A stretch of 54,916 nt of DNA from the NCBI GenBank assembly GCA_016784735.1, contig JADHUC010000024.1, positions 1-54,916 of the forward strand. The letters run 5' to 3'. The notes under the pieces are model-generated. The model saw only the letters and a list, made by a program, of their open reading frames with translations, did no database searches and was not told the DNA's origin. Source of the stretch: Pirellulaceae bacterium. GTDB lineage: Bacteria > Planctomycetota > Planctomycetia > Pirellulales > Pirellulaceae. Made by a program: the position numbers and the translations under genes. The stretch's first letter is position 1. Every line of letters starts with the position of its first letter. Positions 18,448-26,133 of this stretch are shown here, piece by piece.

Positions 18448-19539
18448 ATGAGTTTATCAATTTGTGGACTTGGTACGGCCACGCCCGACTTGTCGATCGA
18501 ACAGGAGGACGCCGCCGAGATTGCGAAATCGTTTGTCTACGGCGACGAAGAGAATGCTCAGCTTCTGCCGAAGCTCTATCGGTTGTCGCTGGTTCGTCGG
18601 CGCGGAAGCGTATTGCTGGAAGAGTCCAAGGATGGCGGGCCACGGCAGTCTTTCTATCCAGCGGCCACTGCGGTCGGCGATCGTGGCCCGACGACCGAGG
18701 CACGCATGCAACGATTCACGGCAGAAGCCCTGCCCTTGGCGCTAGCGGCATCGCGCCGGGCACTCGGCCAAGCGGATATTGCCGCCAACGAGATCACCCA
18801 TTTGATCATTGTTTCGTGCACGGGGTTCGAAGCACCCGGTGTCGACATCGGCATGATCAGACAGCTCGGGCTGTCGCCGTCGGTCGCGCGACTCCAGGTG
18901 GGTTTCATGGGATGTCACGGAGCCATTAATGGGATGCGCGCGGCGCAAGCATTCGTCGAGGCGGATGCAGACGCGCGCGTACTGCTGTGCTGTGTCGAGT
19001 TGTGCAGTTTGCACTATTTCTATGGTTGGGATCCGGAGAAAATCGTGGCCAACGCATTGTTTGCAGACGGAGCTGCGGCTCTGGTGGCACGCCAGACCCC
19101 CGACGACGAGTCCGCGGACTGGTCGGTCGCAGCGACCGATTCGTTCCTGCTGCCGGATACCGAGGACGACATGGGTTGGCGGATTGGCGATTATGGTTTC
19201 GAGATGACTCTGTCGGCTCGCGTTCCCAGTCTACTTGACGAGCACTTGCGTCCTTGGCTCGTCGGGTGGTTGAAGACGCAGGGCCTTACGATCGACGGCC
19301 TGAAGTCATGGGCCATTCATCCGGGCGGCCCGCGCATCATTCGCAGCGTGTCCCGGGCTCTTGAACTGCCGCCGGAGGCGACCAGAGTATCCAATAGCGT
19401 GTTAACGGAACACGGCAACATGTCGTCGGCCACCGTGTTGTTCGTCATCGAGCAACTTCAAAGGACCGCCGCCGAATTGCCTTGCGTGTCAATGGCCTTT
19501 GGCCCTGGGCTGATTGTCGAGGCAGCGCTGCTTCGGTGA
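18448..19539 (+). CDS. Type III polyketide synthase (chalcone/stilbene synthase family)
   Basis: This 363-residue cytosolic enzyme has the full catalytic triad: Cys156 in GFMGCHGAINGM, His291 in WAIHPGGPRI and Asn324 in LTEHGNMSS. The C-terminal AFGPGL corresponds to the conserved GFGPG loop. Length matches bacterial members. Type III enzymes extend an acyl-CoA starter with malonyl units as homodimers and cyclise the chain to pyrones, resorcinols or phloroglucinols. Starter and product cannot be told from sequence. The gene converges with a SAM methyltransferase (20-base gap), followed on the minus strand by a radical SAM gene. Together they look like a compact aromatic polyketide locus. Confidence 0.93.
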   Translation: MSLSICGLGTATPDLSIEQEDAAEIAKSFVYGDEENAQLLPKLYRLSLVRRRGSVLLEESKDGGPRQSFYPAATAVGDRGPTTEARMQRFTAEALPLALAASRRALGQADIAANEITHLIIVSCTGFEAPGVDIGMIRQLGLSPSVARLQVGFMGCHGAINGMRAAQAFVEADADARVLLCCVELCSLHYFYGWDPEKIVANALFADGAAALVARQTPDDESADWSVAATDSFLLPDTEDDMGWRIGDYGFEMTLSARVPSLLDEHLRPWLVGWLKTQGLTIDGLKSWAIHPGGPRIIRSVSRALELPPEATRVSNSVLTEHGNMSSATVLFVIEQLQRTAAELPCVSMAFGPGLIVEAALLR

Positions 19540-19559
19540 GTTTTGCGACCCTTCCGACC

Positions 19560-20408
19560 TCACTCGCTCTTTTCCATGACGAACAGCCCGTATCGCATCG
19601 CGCCGGTTCGATAGGCCATCAGGATTCGCCACACCGTTACAAGGAAGATCGAGTCTGCGCTCTGTCGTTTCAGGAGAAAACGCCAGGCATCCCTACTGGT
19701 CAAGAGCAAGGCGAGTACTCGTCGAGCGCAGATTCGCCACGTCTTGCGGACGCTCAGGCTGAGATCCTGAAACTCAACCAAATGAAGCCCCACGTCTTGT
19801 AGGAGTTGAACGTACTCGCGCTCCGTTCCCATTCCAGGCAAACGACCTTCGCGGCATATCGGTTCGAGCAGATGCCGATTCTCCCAGCGGCGCGCGGTTT
19901 CTCCTGCCAGCCACGCCGTAATGACCGCTCGCCTGCCGGGCCGAAGAACTCGCTGGATTTCGCGAAAGAAGACCTCTTTGTTCTCGATGTGCGCCAAGCA
20001 CTCGATCGACACGATCCCTTCGAACGACTCCGATCGAAATGTGTTCGATTCCCAGTTCTGCAGCAGGAACCGTGGGCTCTCGCCGTCCCGGCTCATCTGC
20101 TGGGCATGATCAAACTGCGTTTTCGAGATGGTCACACCCGTTACGTCGGCGCCGTGGACACGCGCCAAGTATCGGGCCGCTGCTCCGTATCCGCAGCCCA
20201 CGTCGCACACTTGGTCGCCGGGCGACACACCCAGATGCTTCGCAACCAAATCGACAAGTTGCTCGACCGCTTGATCGGGAGTCTCTCGGCCATTCAGCCA
20301 GAGTCCGTGGTGGACGTGGTCGCCCCAGAGCCGGCGGTAGAAAGGATCCAAGTCGTCGTAGTGTCGTGATACATCCGTCGCCGTGATCTGGCTCCGCGGT
20401 GTGATCAT
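19560..20408 (-). CDS. SAM-dependent methyltransferase
   Basis: This 282-residue class I methyltransferase starts at ATG 20408 with GAAGGG 6-8 bases upstream. An in-frame ATG at 20432 would overlap the upstream gene. Motif I is VCDVGCGYGAAARYLA. The pattern VTGVTISKTQFDHAQQ, then IVSIECLAHIENKEVFFREIQRVLRPGRR, and an N-terminal YDDLDPFYRRLWGDHVHHGLW resemble cyclopropane-synthase/tocopherol-methyltransferase-like enzymes, which act on lipids or aromatic small molecules. The gene starts 10 bases after the radical SAM stop, so the two form an operon. A role modifying the polyketide product is inferred from position. Confidence 0.88.
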   Translation of the reverse strand: MITPRSQITATDVSRHYDDLDPFYRRLWGDHVHHGLWLNGRETPDQAVEQLVDLVAKHLGVSPGDQVCDVGCGYGAAARYLARVHGADVTGVTISKTQFDHAQQMSRDGESPRFLLQNWESNTFRSESFEGIVSIECLAHIENKEVFFREIQRVLRPGRRAVITAWLAGETARRWENRHLLEPICREGRLPGMGTEREYVQLLQDVGLHLVEFQDLSLSVRKTWRICARRVLALLLTSRDAWRFLLKRQSADSIFLVTVWRILMAYRTGAMRYGLFVMEKSE

Positions 20409-20418
20409 CGCTATCCCT

Positions 20419-22530
20419 TCAGCCAGCAGCATCGGTTTCGACCGCCGCCGTCTCGACACTACGCAAATGAATCGCGTCACCAAACCGGGCTGATTCTGCG
20501 TCGACCCGAGGCGCGGCAACCAACGGAAACTTGGCTGCGGGCGGTTTCGCGAATCGCTCGGCCTTGCCCCACGTCAGTCGGCAAAGCCAGCCGCGATCCT
20601 TCAGCAACGATCGTACAACGCTGAGGTTGCCCAGCGATTGAAAGAGCAGTCGATAACTCCACAAGCTGTCGAATTTCAACAGGTCACGGAAGAGGCTCAG
20701 CGGATTGTGGAAGCACGCGTAACTGGCCAGCATATTCAGTTGCTTCTTCCACGGTCTACCATCGCTGGTGGCGACGCAGTGGTTTCCGTCAAAAAGGTAG
20801 TCGTCGACCGTCTGGCCGCCGACCCGTTCAAAGACCATTCCGTCACGATACGGCTGCTCGTAGCCTTTGCTGCCGACCGACGGAGTCAAGAATGTGACTT
20901 GCACGCCGAGCGCGCCGGCGCGGCGCAGGTAGCGAACCTGGTTCAGCAACCCGTACATATCGCCTGCCGTGTAGAGCGATTGGCCGTCATGATGCATCAA
21001 CATCGGCATGGGCCCGATACCATTATCGAGAAGCAACCGGAAAAGCTGTTTCGTCTTGTCAGGGCTCTGGCCCTTCTTCACCAACTTGCCGGTCATGTCT
21101 TCCACGCCGAACCAAATTAGCCGCAGACCCGCGTCGCGGGCCACCGGCAACAAGTCTCGGTTCTTGAACACATCGAACTCCGTCGCCTCGGTCGCCCAGT
21201 TGACTTGGTCGCGAAACGGTTTTCCGGCTATCGTTGCACGCGCCATCGCGGACAATGTTGCTTCGGCCGCCTGTCGGTTGTTGAAGAAGTTGTCGTCCGT
21301 GCCGAAGAAGCGTTGCAAGCCGGCTTGCCTGCGCACCAACGACATTTCCTCGACCAGACGTTCCGGACTCTTGAAGCGAAAGGTGAACTGGTTGTAAGCC
21401 GGGATGGGACAGTAGGGACAATGGAGTTTGCATCCGTGCGTCGTCACAACCGACATGACCTTGGCCGAATGCCTAAGCTTCGCAACGGGTAGCGGCCGGT
21501 GCGAGAGCGTGCGTCGCCGATGACGCGGTTCGAGCAAACCCAGTGCGTCCAGCGGCAGCGGCAATTCGTCGAGGTCTTGCACGAGTCGCTGCGTGCCCGT
21601 GTCGATCAGATGGGTCGGTGGACCATTGCCCTTGTCGGGTCGATAGACTAATCCCAGAATGTCCGCCAGTTGTCCCGCGTCACGAACGCGGTCAAACGCA
21701 TGCCGCAACGTCTCGTTCTTGGCTTTGAACTCTAAGATCCGATCTAACAACTCGATCAACACGAATTCCTCGCCCGTGACGACAACGTCCGCTCCGACCG
21801 TACCGTCCCGCGACAGCGCGAAGAAATCCCAGGGTTCGTAGATTGCCTTAGCCCCGCCAGCGATGATAAGCGGCCGATGATCGCCGAGGCTCCAGGCGTC
21901 GCGGATCACGTCATAAGCCGCTGCACTGTGAATCTGCATACTGGACACAAGCAACAGCTCGGGCGGCCTGCCCTCGATCCTCGCCCGACTGACCCGAACG
22001 TTTGGCGTCCACTGTTGTAAGACCAACCGAAGTGTCCTGAAACCGGCCGCCCAAAGCGCCGCCCCTACCGCCGTCGGCGCGCCGGGGATTAGCATTTTGT
22101 CGAGAGACAAAAACGGCCCGAGACGGGTCCGATAGTCAAAGGCATAGACAAACAGCACGGGGATATCGCGCGGCTCCGGTCGAACCTGCAGTCCTGACTG
22201 CAGTGTCTGATACCGGCCTGGCGATGTATAGACGTCACCTGCGGATCGTCCGGGAAGCTCCACGAGAGCGACCTCGCAATTCGTTTGAGGCTGGCTGCCG
22301 AGAATGCTGACACCGAATTGTTCGTCACTACCATGGATGCAGTCAAGATGCCGACAAGAAATGCGCGACGCAGCCGCGAAACCGATGAGGATGTGATCGA
22401 GATTACGGTAAGAAGGTCCTGATGTGGATCGCAGTCTTCGTAGGGTGGGCCAAGTCTTCGCGGGCCCACCAAGCCGAGTACTGAGTACTGAGGGGTCGGC
22501 CGCGATTTGGCCCACCCCACACAGAGCCAT
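20419..22530 (-). CDS. B12-binding-domain-type radical SAM protein
   Basis: The conserved protein begins near VALVELPGRSAGDVY (about 22270). An N-terminal Rossmann-like half follows (LLLVSSMQIHSAAAYD, PLIIAGGAKAIYEPWDFF, VVTGEEFVLIELL), matching the cobalamin-binding layout. The radical SAM core then carries CKLHCPYC (CxxxCxxC) near 21411-21434, and later FGTDDNFFN and IWFGVEDM. The cobalamin-binding DxHxxG motif is not evident, so B12 use is uncertain. The true start is unclear: the only in-frame ATG is 22530, whose leader crosses a palindromic repeat (22440-22520); GTG 22263 is an alternative. Such enzymes perform methylations, rearrangements or ring formations in natural-product pathways. 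Operon with the downstream methyltransferase. Confidence 0.8.
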   Translation of the reverse strand: MALCGVGQIAADPSVLSTRLGGPAKTWPTLRRLRSTSGPSYRNLDHILIGFAAASRISCRHLDCIHGSDEQFGVSILGSQPQTNCEVALVELPGRSAGDVYTSPGRYQTLQSGLQVRPEPRDIPVLFVYAFDYRTRLGPFLSLDKMLIPGAPTAVGAALWAAGFRTLRLVLQQWTPNVRVSRARIEGRPPELLLVSSMQIHSAAAYDVIRDAWSLGDHRPLIIAGGAKAIYEPWDFFALSRDGTVGADVVVTGEEFVLIELLDRILEFKAKNETLRHAFDRVRDAGQLADILGLVYRPDKGNGPPTHLIDTGTQRLVQDLDELPLPLDALGLLEPRHRRRTLSHRPLPVAKLRHSAKVMSVVTTHGCKLHCPYCPIPAYNQFTFRFKSPERLVEEMSLVRRQAGLQRFFGTDDNFFNNRQAAEATLSAMARATIAGKPFRDQVNWATEATEFDVFKNRDLLPVARDAGLRLIWFGVEDMTGKLVKKGQSPDKTKQLFRLLLDNGIGPMPMLMHHDGQSLYTAGDMYGLLNQVRYLRRAGALGVQVTFLTPSVGSKGYEQPYRDGMVFERVGGQTVDDYLFDGNHCVATSDGRPWKKQLNMLASYACFHNPLSLFRDLLKFDSLWSYRLLFQSLGNLSVVRSLLKDRGWLCRLTWGKAERFAKPPAAKFPLVAAPRVDAESARFGDAIHLRSVETAAVETDAAG
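22440..22520. repeat. GTAG-headed palindromic element (BIME-like) between ThuA and radical SAM genes
   Basis: The left unit is GTAG at 22440-22443 followed by a perfect 8-bp hairpin (GGTGGGCC at 22444-22451, GGCCCACC at 22463-22470). The right unit is inverted and degenerate (22494-22520, GGTCGGCC...GGCCCACC). The outer arms pair over 11 bp (22443-22453 with 22507-22517). It lies across the putative 5' end of the radical SAM gene. Confidence 0.8.
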
Positions 22531-22541
22531 TGGACACCGCG

Positions 22542-23486
22542 CTACGGGTTCATGCCCTCGATCTGCGCCCTGACGGCCTCGGCGTTGAAGTTCCCAGGCC
22601 GCGGCATACCGAGGTCGGCTTCGAGTTCTTCCAGTGTCGGTGTCTTCGAGGGTACTCCCTCCGCCGGCACGTCGGCTCCGGCGATCCAAACGATCGCATT
22701 GAGGACCGATTTGCGGAAACTGTCCTGCGCCCAGTTCCAATGCGTGTGCATACCGGTGAAGCCGAAACCGCGTCCGCCACCTGGCCGCTCGTAGACCCAC
22801 CCGACCACTTCGGCCATCCCCGAGCGAGCGCGCACCGTGGGGTTGCCGCTATGCGGGCCGTCCGGACGCTGGCGCGTGGCCTCGGGCGGCACGGCAGAGA
22901 GAATCGGCGTGACGCCCTTCATGTCCTCAGCGAAACGCATGTGGTAGTACCACTCGTCGTGCGACTTGAACGGCTTCAAGCCTCGCGAGGCGGGATGGTC
23001 CGGGAAGCTCTTGAATTCGGCTTCCCAATGCGGATTGACCGACCAGTGGCGTTCGTAGCTACCGCCGATCCAGTCAATCAGACGCTTGACCGCCTTCGGA
23101 TCGGTGGGATCCACCGTATAGTGGATGCACGCCAGACCAACGCCCTTGTCCATCAGCGGCTCCAGCCGGTCGCCCAACGACTTGACCAGCCTTCCCCCGT
23201 CACTGCCCAGCACGATCGCGTCGGCGGTTTCCATCGCAGCCAGATCCTGGTCGTCCTGAATGACCACGGCGTTGACGGCCGGGACGCTTTCGTTGAGCAT
23301 CCGCGCCAACATGCGGAACGCAGGACCATAGGCGTGTCCACCGTAACCGTGGCTCGCCTTTCCGTGAACGAAGACTATCTGTTTCTTGCCGTCAGCCGGC
23401 GCCGCGTCGGCCGATCGCGGCAAAGCGATCGTTCCAAGACCGATCAACACAAAAGCGATCATCAGTGTCATTGTTTGTCGTACCAT
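22542..23486 (-). CDS. Secreted ThuA-domain protein
   Basis: Start ATG 23486 has AAAGGAGA about 5 bases upstream. A signal peptide (MTLMIAFVLIGLGTIALPRSADA) precedes a class I glutamine-amidotransferase-like ThuA domain (PF06283): QIVFVHGKASHGYGGHAYG, ADAIVLGSDGG, GVGLACIHYTVD, DEWYYHMRF, then GRGFGFTGMHTHWNW. ThuA was first linked to trehalose utilisation in rhizobia. Planctomycete genomes hold many exported copies of unknown activity, often beside DUF1080 and Gfo/Idh/MocA genes as in this window. The stop lies 11 bases before the assumed radical SAM start, but the repeat between them makes co-transcription uncertain. Confidence 0.88.
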   Translation of the reverse strand: MVRQTMTLMIAFVLIGLGTIALPRSADAAPADGKKQIVFVHGKASHGYGGHAYGPAFRMLARMLNESVPAVNAVVIQDDQDLAAMETADAIVLGSDGGRLVKSLGDRLEPLMDKGVGLACIHYTVDPTDPKAVKRLIDWIGGSYERHWSVNPHWEAEFKSFPDHPASRGLKPFKSHDEWYYHMRFAEDMKGVTPILSAVPPEATRQRPDGPHSGNPTVRARSGMAEVVGWVYERPGGGRGFGFTGMHTHWNWAQDSFRKSVLNAIVWIAGADVPAEGVPSKTPTLEELEADLGMPRPGNFNAEAVRAQIEGMNP

Positions 23487-23778
23487 AAGATTCTCCTTTC
23501 GTCTGCTCGTTTCCAAGATAGGTTTATGATTACCAGAGTAGCACGCTTGTGCAACAAGTGGCAGTCCCTTGCCGCGAATTCTGGCCTACACCGTTTGCGG
23601 CTCGTATAGACCATGCCCCGATAAGACAGACCGACCGGCAAATGGCAAATGTTCGGCACCGAACACCCATCCGTTCTCCCCATGACGTACAATGGACGCT
23701 GGCATCTATGACGGCCCGCGGCCACGGCACTGCCACGATGGATCCGATAGCAATTGGTGGCCAAACGGAGACTGCTGC
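23487..23778. other. Divergent intergenic region (ThuA / CehA-type genes)
   Basis: This 292-base gap must carry promoters for both flanking genes. No repeat, RNA gene or clear promoter consensus was identified. GGAG at about 23767 serves the rightward gene. Confidence 0.4.
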
Positions 23779-26001
23779 ATGCACGTTATCACGCTTCGTA
23801 CGTTGGCATCGATCTTTGTCTTGACGGGCGTTGCCTGGGAAGCCGAAGGGACCGATCCGGTCAAGGTTGTGTTGGACCAGATCAACGCCGCGCATCAGCA
23901 GAATTACGAGTCGCTGGAGCGAGCGCCGATCCGGCGTTGGGGCGAGTTGAACCAACTGCGCCCTCTGAACGATCTGCTACATGCATTGAGGCATCCACAG
24001 AGTGCCGCCGCGGCTCCCTCGTTAGCAACTGAATCGGCCGTAGTGCGGTTCGACGCCATCTATCGGGAGTTCGTTGTGCAATTGGGTTTACTAGCGGATG
24101 GCGAATACCGTTTTCGTCCCGCGGGCAGCAAGGTCGTGTTTCCGATGACGATCGAGTGCGATGCCTACGTCGATGTGCCGACGGCTCTGGTGTTGGGAGT
24201 GGATGCAGCCGACTGCACGGAAGAAATCGTCATATCACCCGTCGACGAACCCGGCCTCAAGATCGAAGGTCAAACGTTGACGCCCGCCGGTCCATTCTCG
24301 CTGTACGCCGTGCTGCCAATGATCGTCACCGGCGAGTCCGGCTTTCGCGAGACGAATCTTCGGGTTTCATGCGCCGGGCGGGAAACAAGACTTCCTCTGA
24401 CCGTATTCATCCGACCTTCCGGTCGATTGACTGGCACGATTCAATTGTACGATGGCCCTCCGAGGCCGTCGAAACAGGAAGATCCGGGACAATCGACGGC
24501 CTCGGAGGGCCATCGTACGGGTTCTAGGGCACGCTCCCAGACCGCAAAACTGTTGGTGGAAGATGCCGATGGTCGGCTGTACGTCGCGCCGGGCGCGCCG
24601 AACTACACCACGCAGAACTGGTACGGCACTTGGCTGCCGCGATTCACGTACGTGGACGGCGAATTCGACTTGCCGGTGCCTCCCGGCGAGTATCGTGTGA
24701 CGGCCATGAAAGGCCCCGGTTATGCCGACTTCGTTGGCGAGGTGACCGTCCGGGCGGGACAGTCGGCCGCGCTGCCGATCCGTTTGAAGCAGCTTTTTCC
24801 GTTGGAGCAGCAAGGGTGGTTGTGCGCCGACATGCACACGCACGCCCGCCGCATACCGTTGACCATGCTTCGCTCCGAGGACGTCAACGTCGTAACACGG
24901 ACGTTCTATTCATCGCACAAGCCCTACCGCACGAATATCGACAAGGCGAATTCCGACGCCCTGCACTTGTCGGCCGAGAACCAGGAAATCGAGCACTGGA
25001 ACGCTGGCAACGTGTTCTTCTTCAACATTCCCACCTCAGTTCAAGATCCCGGCGACCGTCCTGTGGAGATGACACCCATGTTCCACTACGACCACCAAGC
25101 CCACGCCATGGGTGGCATTACGCTTCGGTACATGCGCGCCCGCCCGTTCAGCCCCGGTGGCGGCGGTCAAGCACAACCCGAGTTGGCCGTCAGCGCGGCG
25201 TCGGGTCTGATGGACGTGTGGACGGTTATGGAAAACAGCATGCAAAACTTACTGGGCGATCCGCGCAACCGTTGGTCCGGCAATGGATGGCCCAACGACA
25301 GGATCTACGCCAACACGTACAAGAACTGGTACGCTTTGGCCAATTGTGGTCTGCGGATTCCCGTAGCAGCCGGGACCAGTTACGGGCGGTTGAGCCGCCT
25401 TGGCTACAATCGCGTCTATGCAAAGCTTGACGGCGAGTTGACCACAGCGAACTGGGCCAAGGCGCTGCTCCGTGGGGACGGATTCGTCACCAACGGACCG
25501 CTACTGTGGCTGCGAGTGAACGACAGACTGCCCGGCGACGGTTCAGCATTGGACTCACCCGGCCGAGCGAAAGTGAATGTCCGCCTCGTCAGCCATCAGC
25601 CCGTGCGACTGGTCGAGATACTCCAGAACGGCAAGGTTGTCGCCTCGCGCGAACTGACCAGCGATCAAAACGAACAGACGATGGAGTGGGAGGAGGTCCT
25701 GACGGTGGACGGCCCGTGTTGGTTCGCCGCCAGGTGCTTCGGCGAGACCGACGTGCGATATCCGCACCAGACGGCCCCCAACCAGTTCGCTCATACCAAC
25801 ATGTCGATGGTAATCGCGGCGGGCAAAAGACCCAGCAGTCCCGCCGATGCCGCGCACTTCGTCAAGGAAATCGACGCGCTCATCGAATTTGCGCCCAACA
25901 TCCCTTCCGACTCCATGCGACAGCGGGCCCTAAAACTGTACAATGAAGCCCGCCAATACTACGCAGCACAGACCGGCGATCGGACGAAAGGCGGTCCATA
26001 A
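23779..26001 (+). CDS. CehA/McbA-type secreted metallohydrolase
   Basis: ATG 23779 with GGAG about 9 bases upstream gives 740 residues with a signal peptide (VITLRTLASIFVLTGVAWEAEG). Residues about 205-335 look like a carboxypeptidase-regulatory-like beta domain (GEFDLPVPPGEYRVTAMKG). The catalytic part resembles PHP-type CehA/McbA hydrolases: WLCADMHTHARRIPL (HxH), ANCGLRIPVAAGTSYG, GDGFVTNGPLLWLRVN. Named members hydrolyse carbamates (carbaryl) or mature a peptide antibiotic; this substrate is unknown. Residues 224-247 are encoded by an in-frame 72-bp palindromic element located in the beta domain. The C-terminal helix pair ends in KLYNEARQYYA. Confidence 0.78.
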   Translation: MHVITLRTLASIFVLTGVAWEAEGTDPVKVVLDQINAAHQQNYESLERAPIRRWGELNQLRPLNDLLHALRHPQSAAAAPSLATESAVVRFDAIYREFVVQLGLLADGEYRFRPAGSKVVFPMTIECDAYVDVPTALVLGVDAADCTEEIVISPVDEPGLKIEGQTLTPAGPFSLYAVLPMIVTGESGFRETNLRVSCAGRETRLPLTVFIRPSGRLTGTIQLYDGPPRPSKQEDPGQSTASEGHRTGSRARSQTAKLLVEDADGRLYVAPGAPNYTTQNWYGTWLPRFTYVDGEFDLPVPPGEYRVTAMKGPGYADFVGEVTVRAGQSAALPIRLKQLFPLEQQGWLCADMHTHARRIPLTMLRSEDVNVVTRTFYSSHKPYRTNIDKANSDALHLSAENQEIEHWNAGNVFFFNIPTSVQDPGDRPVEMTPMFHYDHQAHAMGGITLRYMRARPFSPGGGGQAQPELAVSAASGLMDVWTVMENSMQNLLGDPRNRWSGNGWPNDRIYANTYKNWYALANCGLRIPVAAGTSYGRLSRLGYNRVYAKLDGELTTANWAKALLRGDGFVTNGPLLWLRVNDRLPGDGSALDSPGRAKVNVRLVSHQPVRLVEILQNGKVVASRELTSDQNEQTMEWEEVLTVDGPCWFAARCFGETDVRYPHQTAPNQFAHTNMSMVIAAGKRPSSPADAAHFVKEIDALIEFAPNIPSDSMRQRALKLYNEARQYYAAQTGDRTKGGP
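24447..24518. repeat. In-frame palindromic element (REP/BIME-like), copy B
   Basis: Perfect 26-bp inverted arms (24447-24472, 24493-24518) surround a 20-base centre, 72 bp in total. Compared with copy A at 7427-7498, each arm differs by a paired change (CTTCCAAG to CCTCCGAG), so the dyad is preserved. Read as YDGPPRPSK...SEGHRT in the same frame as copy A. Confidence 0.9.
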
Positions 26002-26052
26002 CAAAAGACTGTCTTGCAGAGTTGCGGTCCTCCGTCCGCAGCATAATGATCT

Positions 26053-26118
26053 GATGATTTTGCCCACAGATGATTTTGCCTATTCTCCTCCGGGCAAAAT
26101 GATTGTTGGGCAAAATCA
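26053..26118. repeat. GATTTTGCCCA-type intergenic palindrome, copy 2 (best preserved)
   Basis: GATGATTTTGCCCACAGATG and a second TGATTTTGCC are mirrored by GGGCAAAATGATTGTTGGGC and AAAATC, giving a nested long imperfect hairpin with an AT-rich loop. It ends just before the GAGGAG ribosome binding site of the next gene. Confidence 0.85.
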
Positions 26119-26133
26119 CAAGAGGAGCATTCC

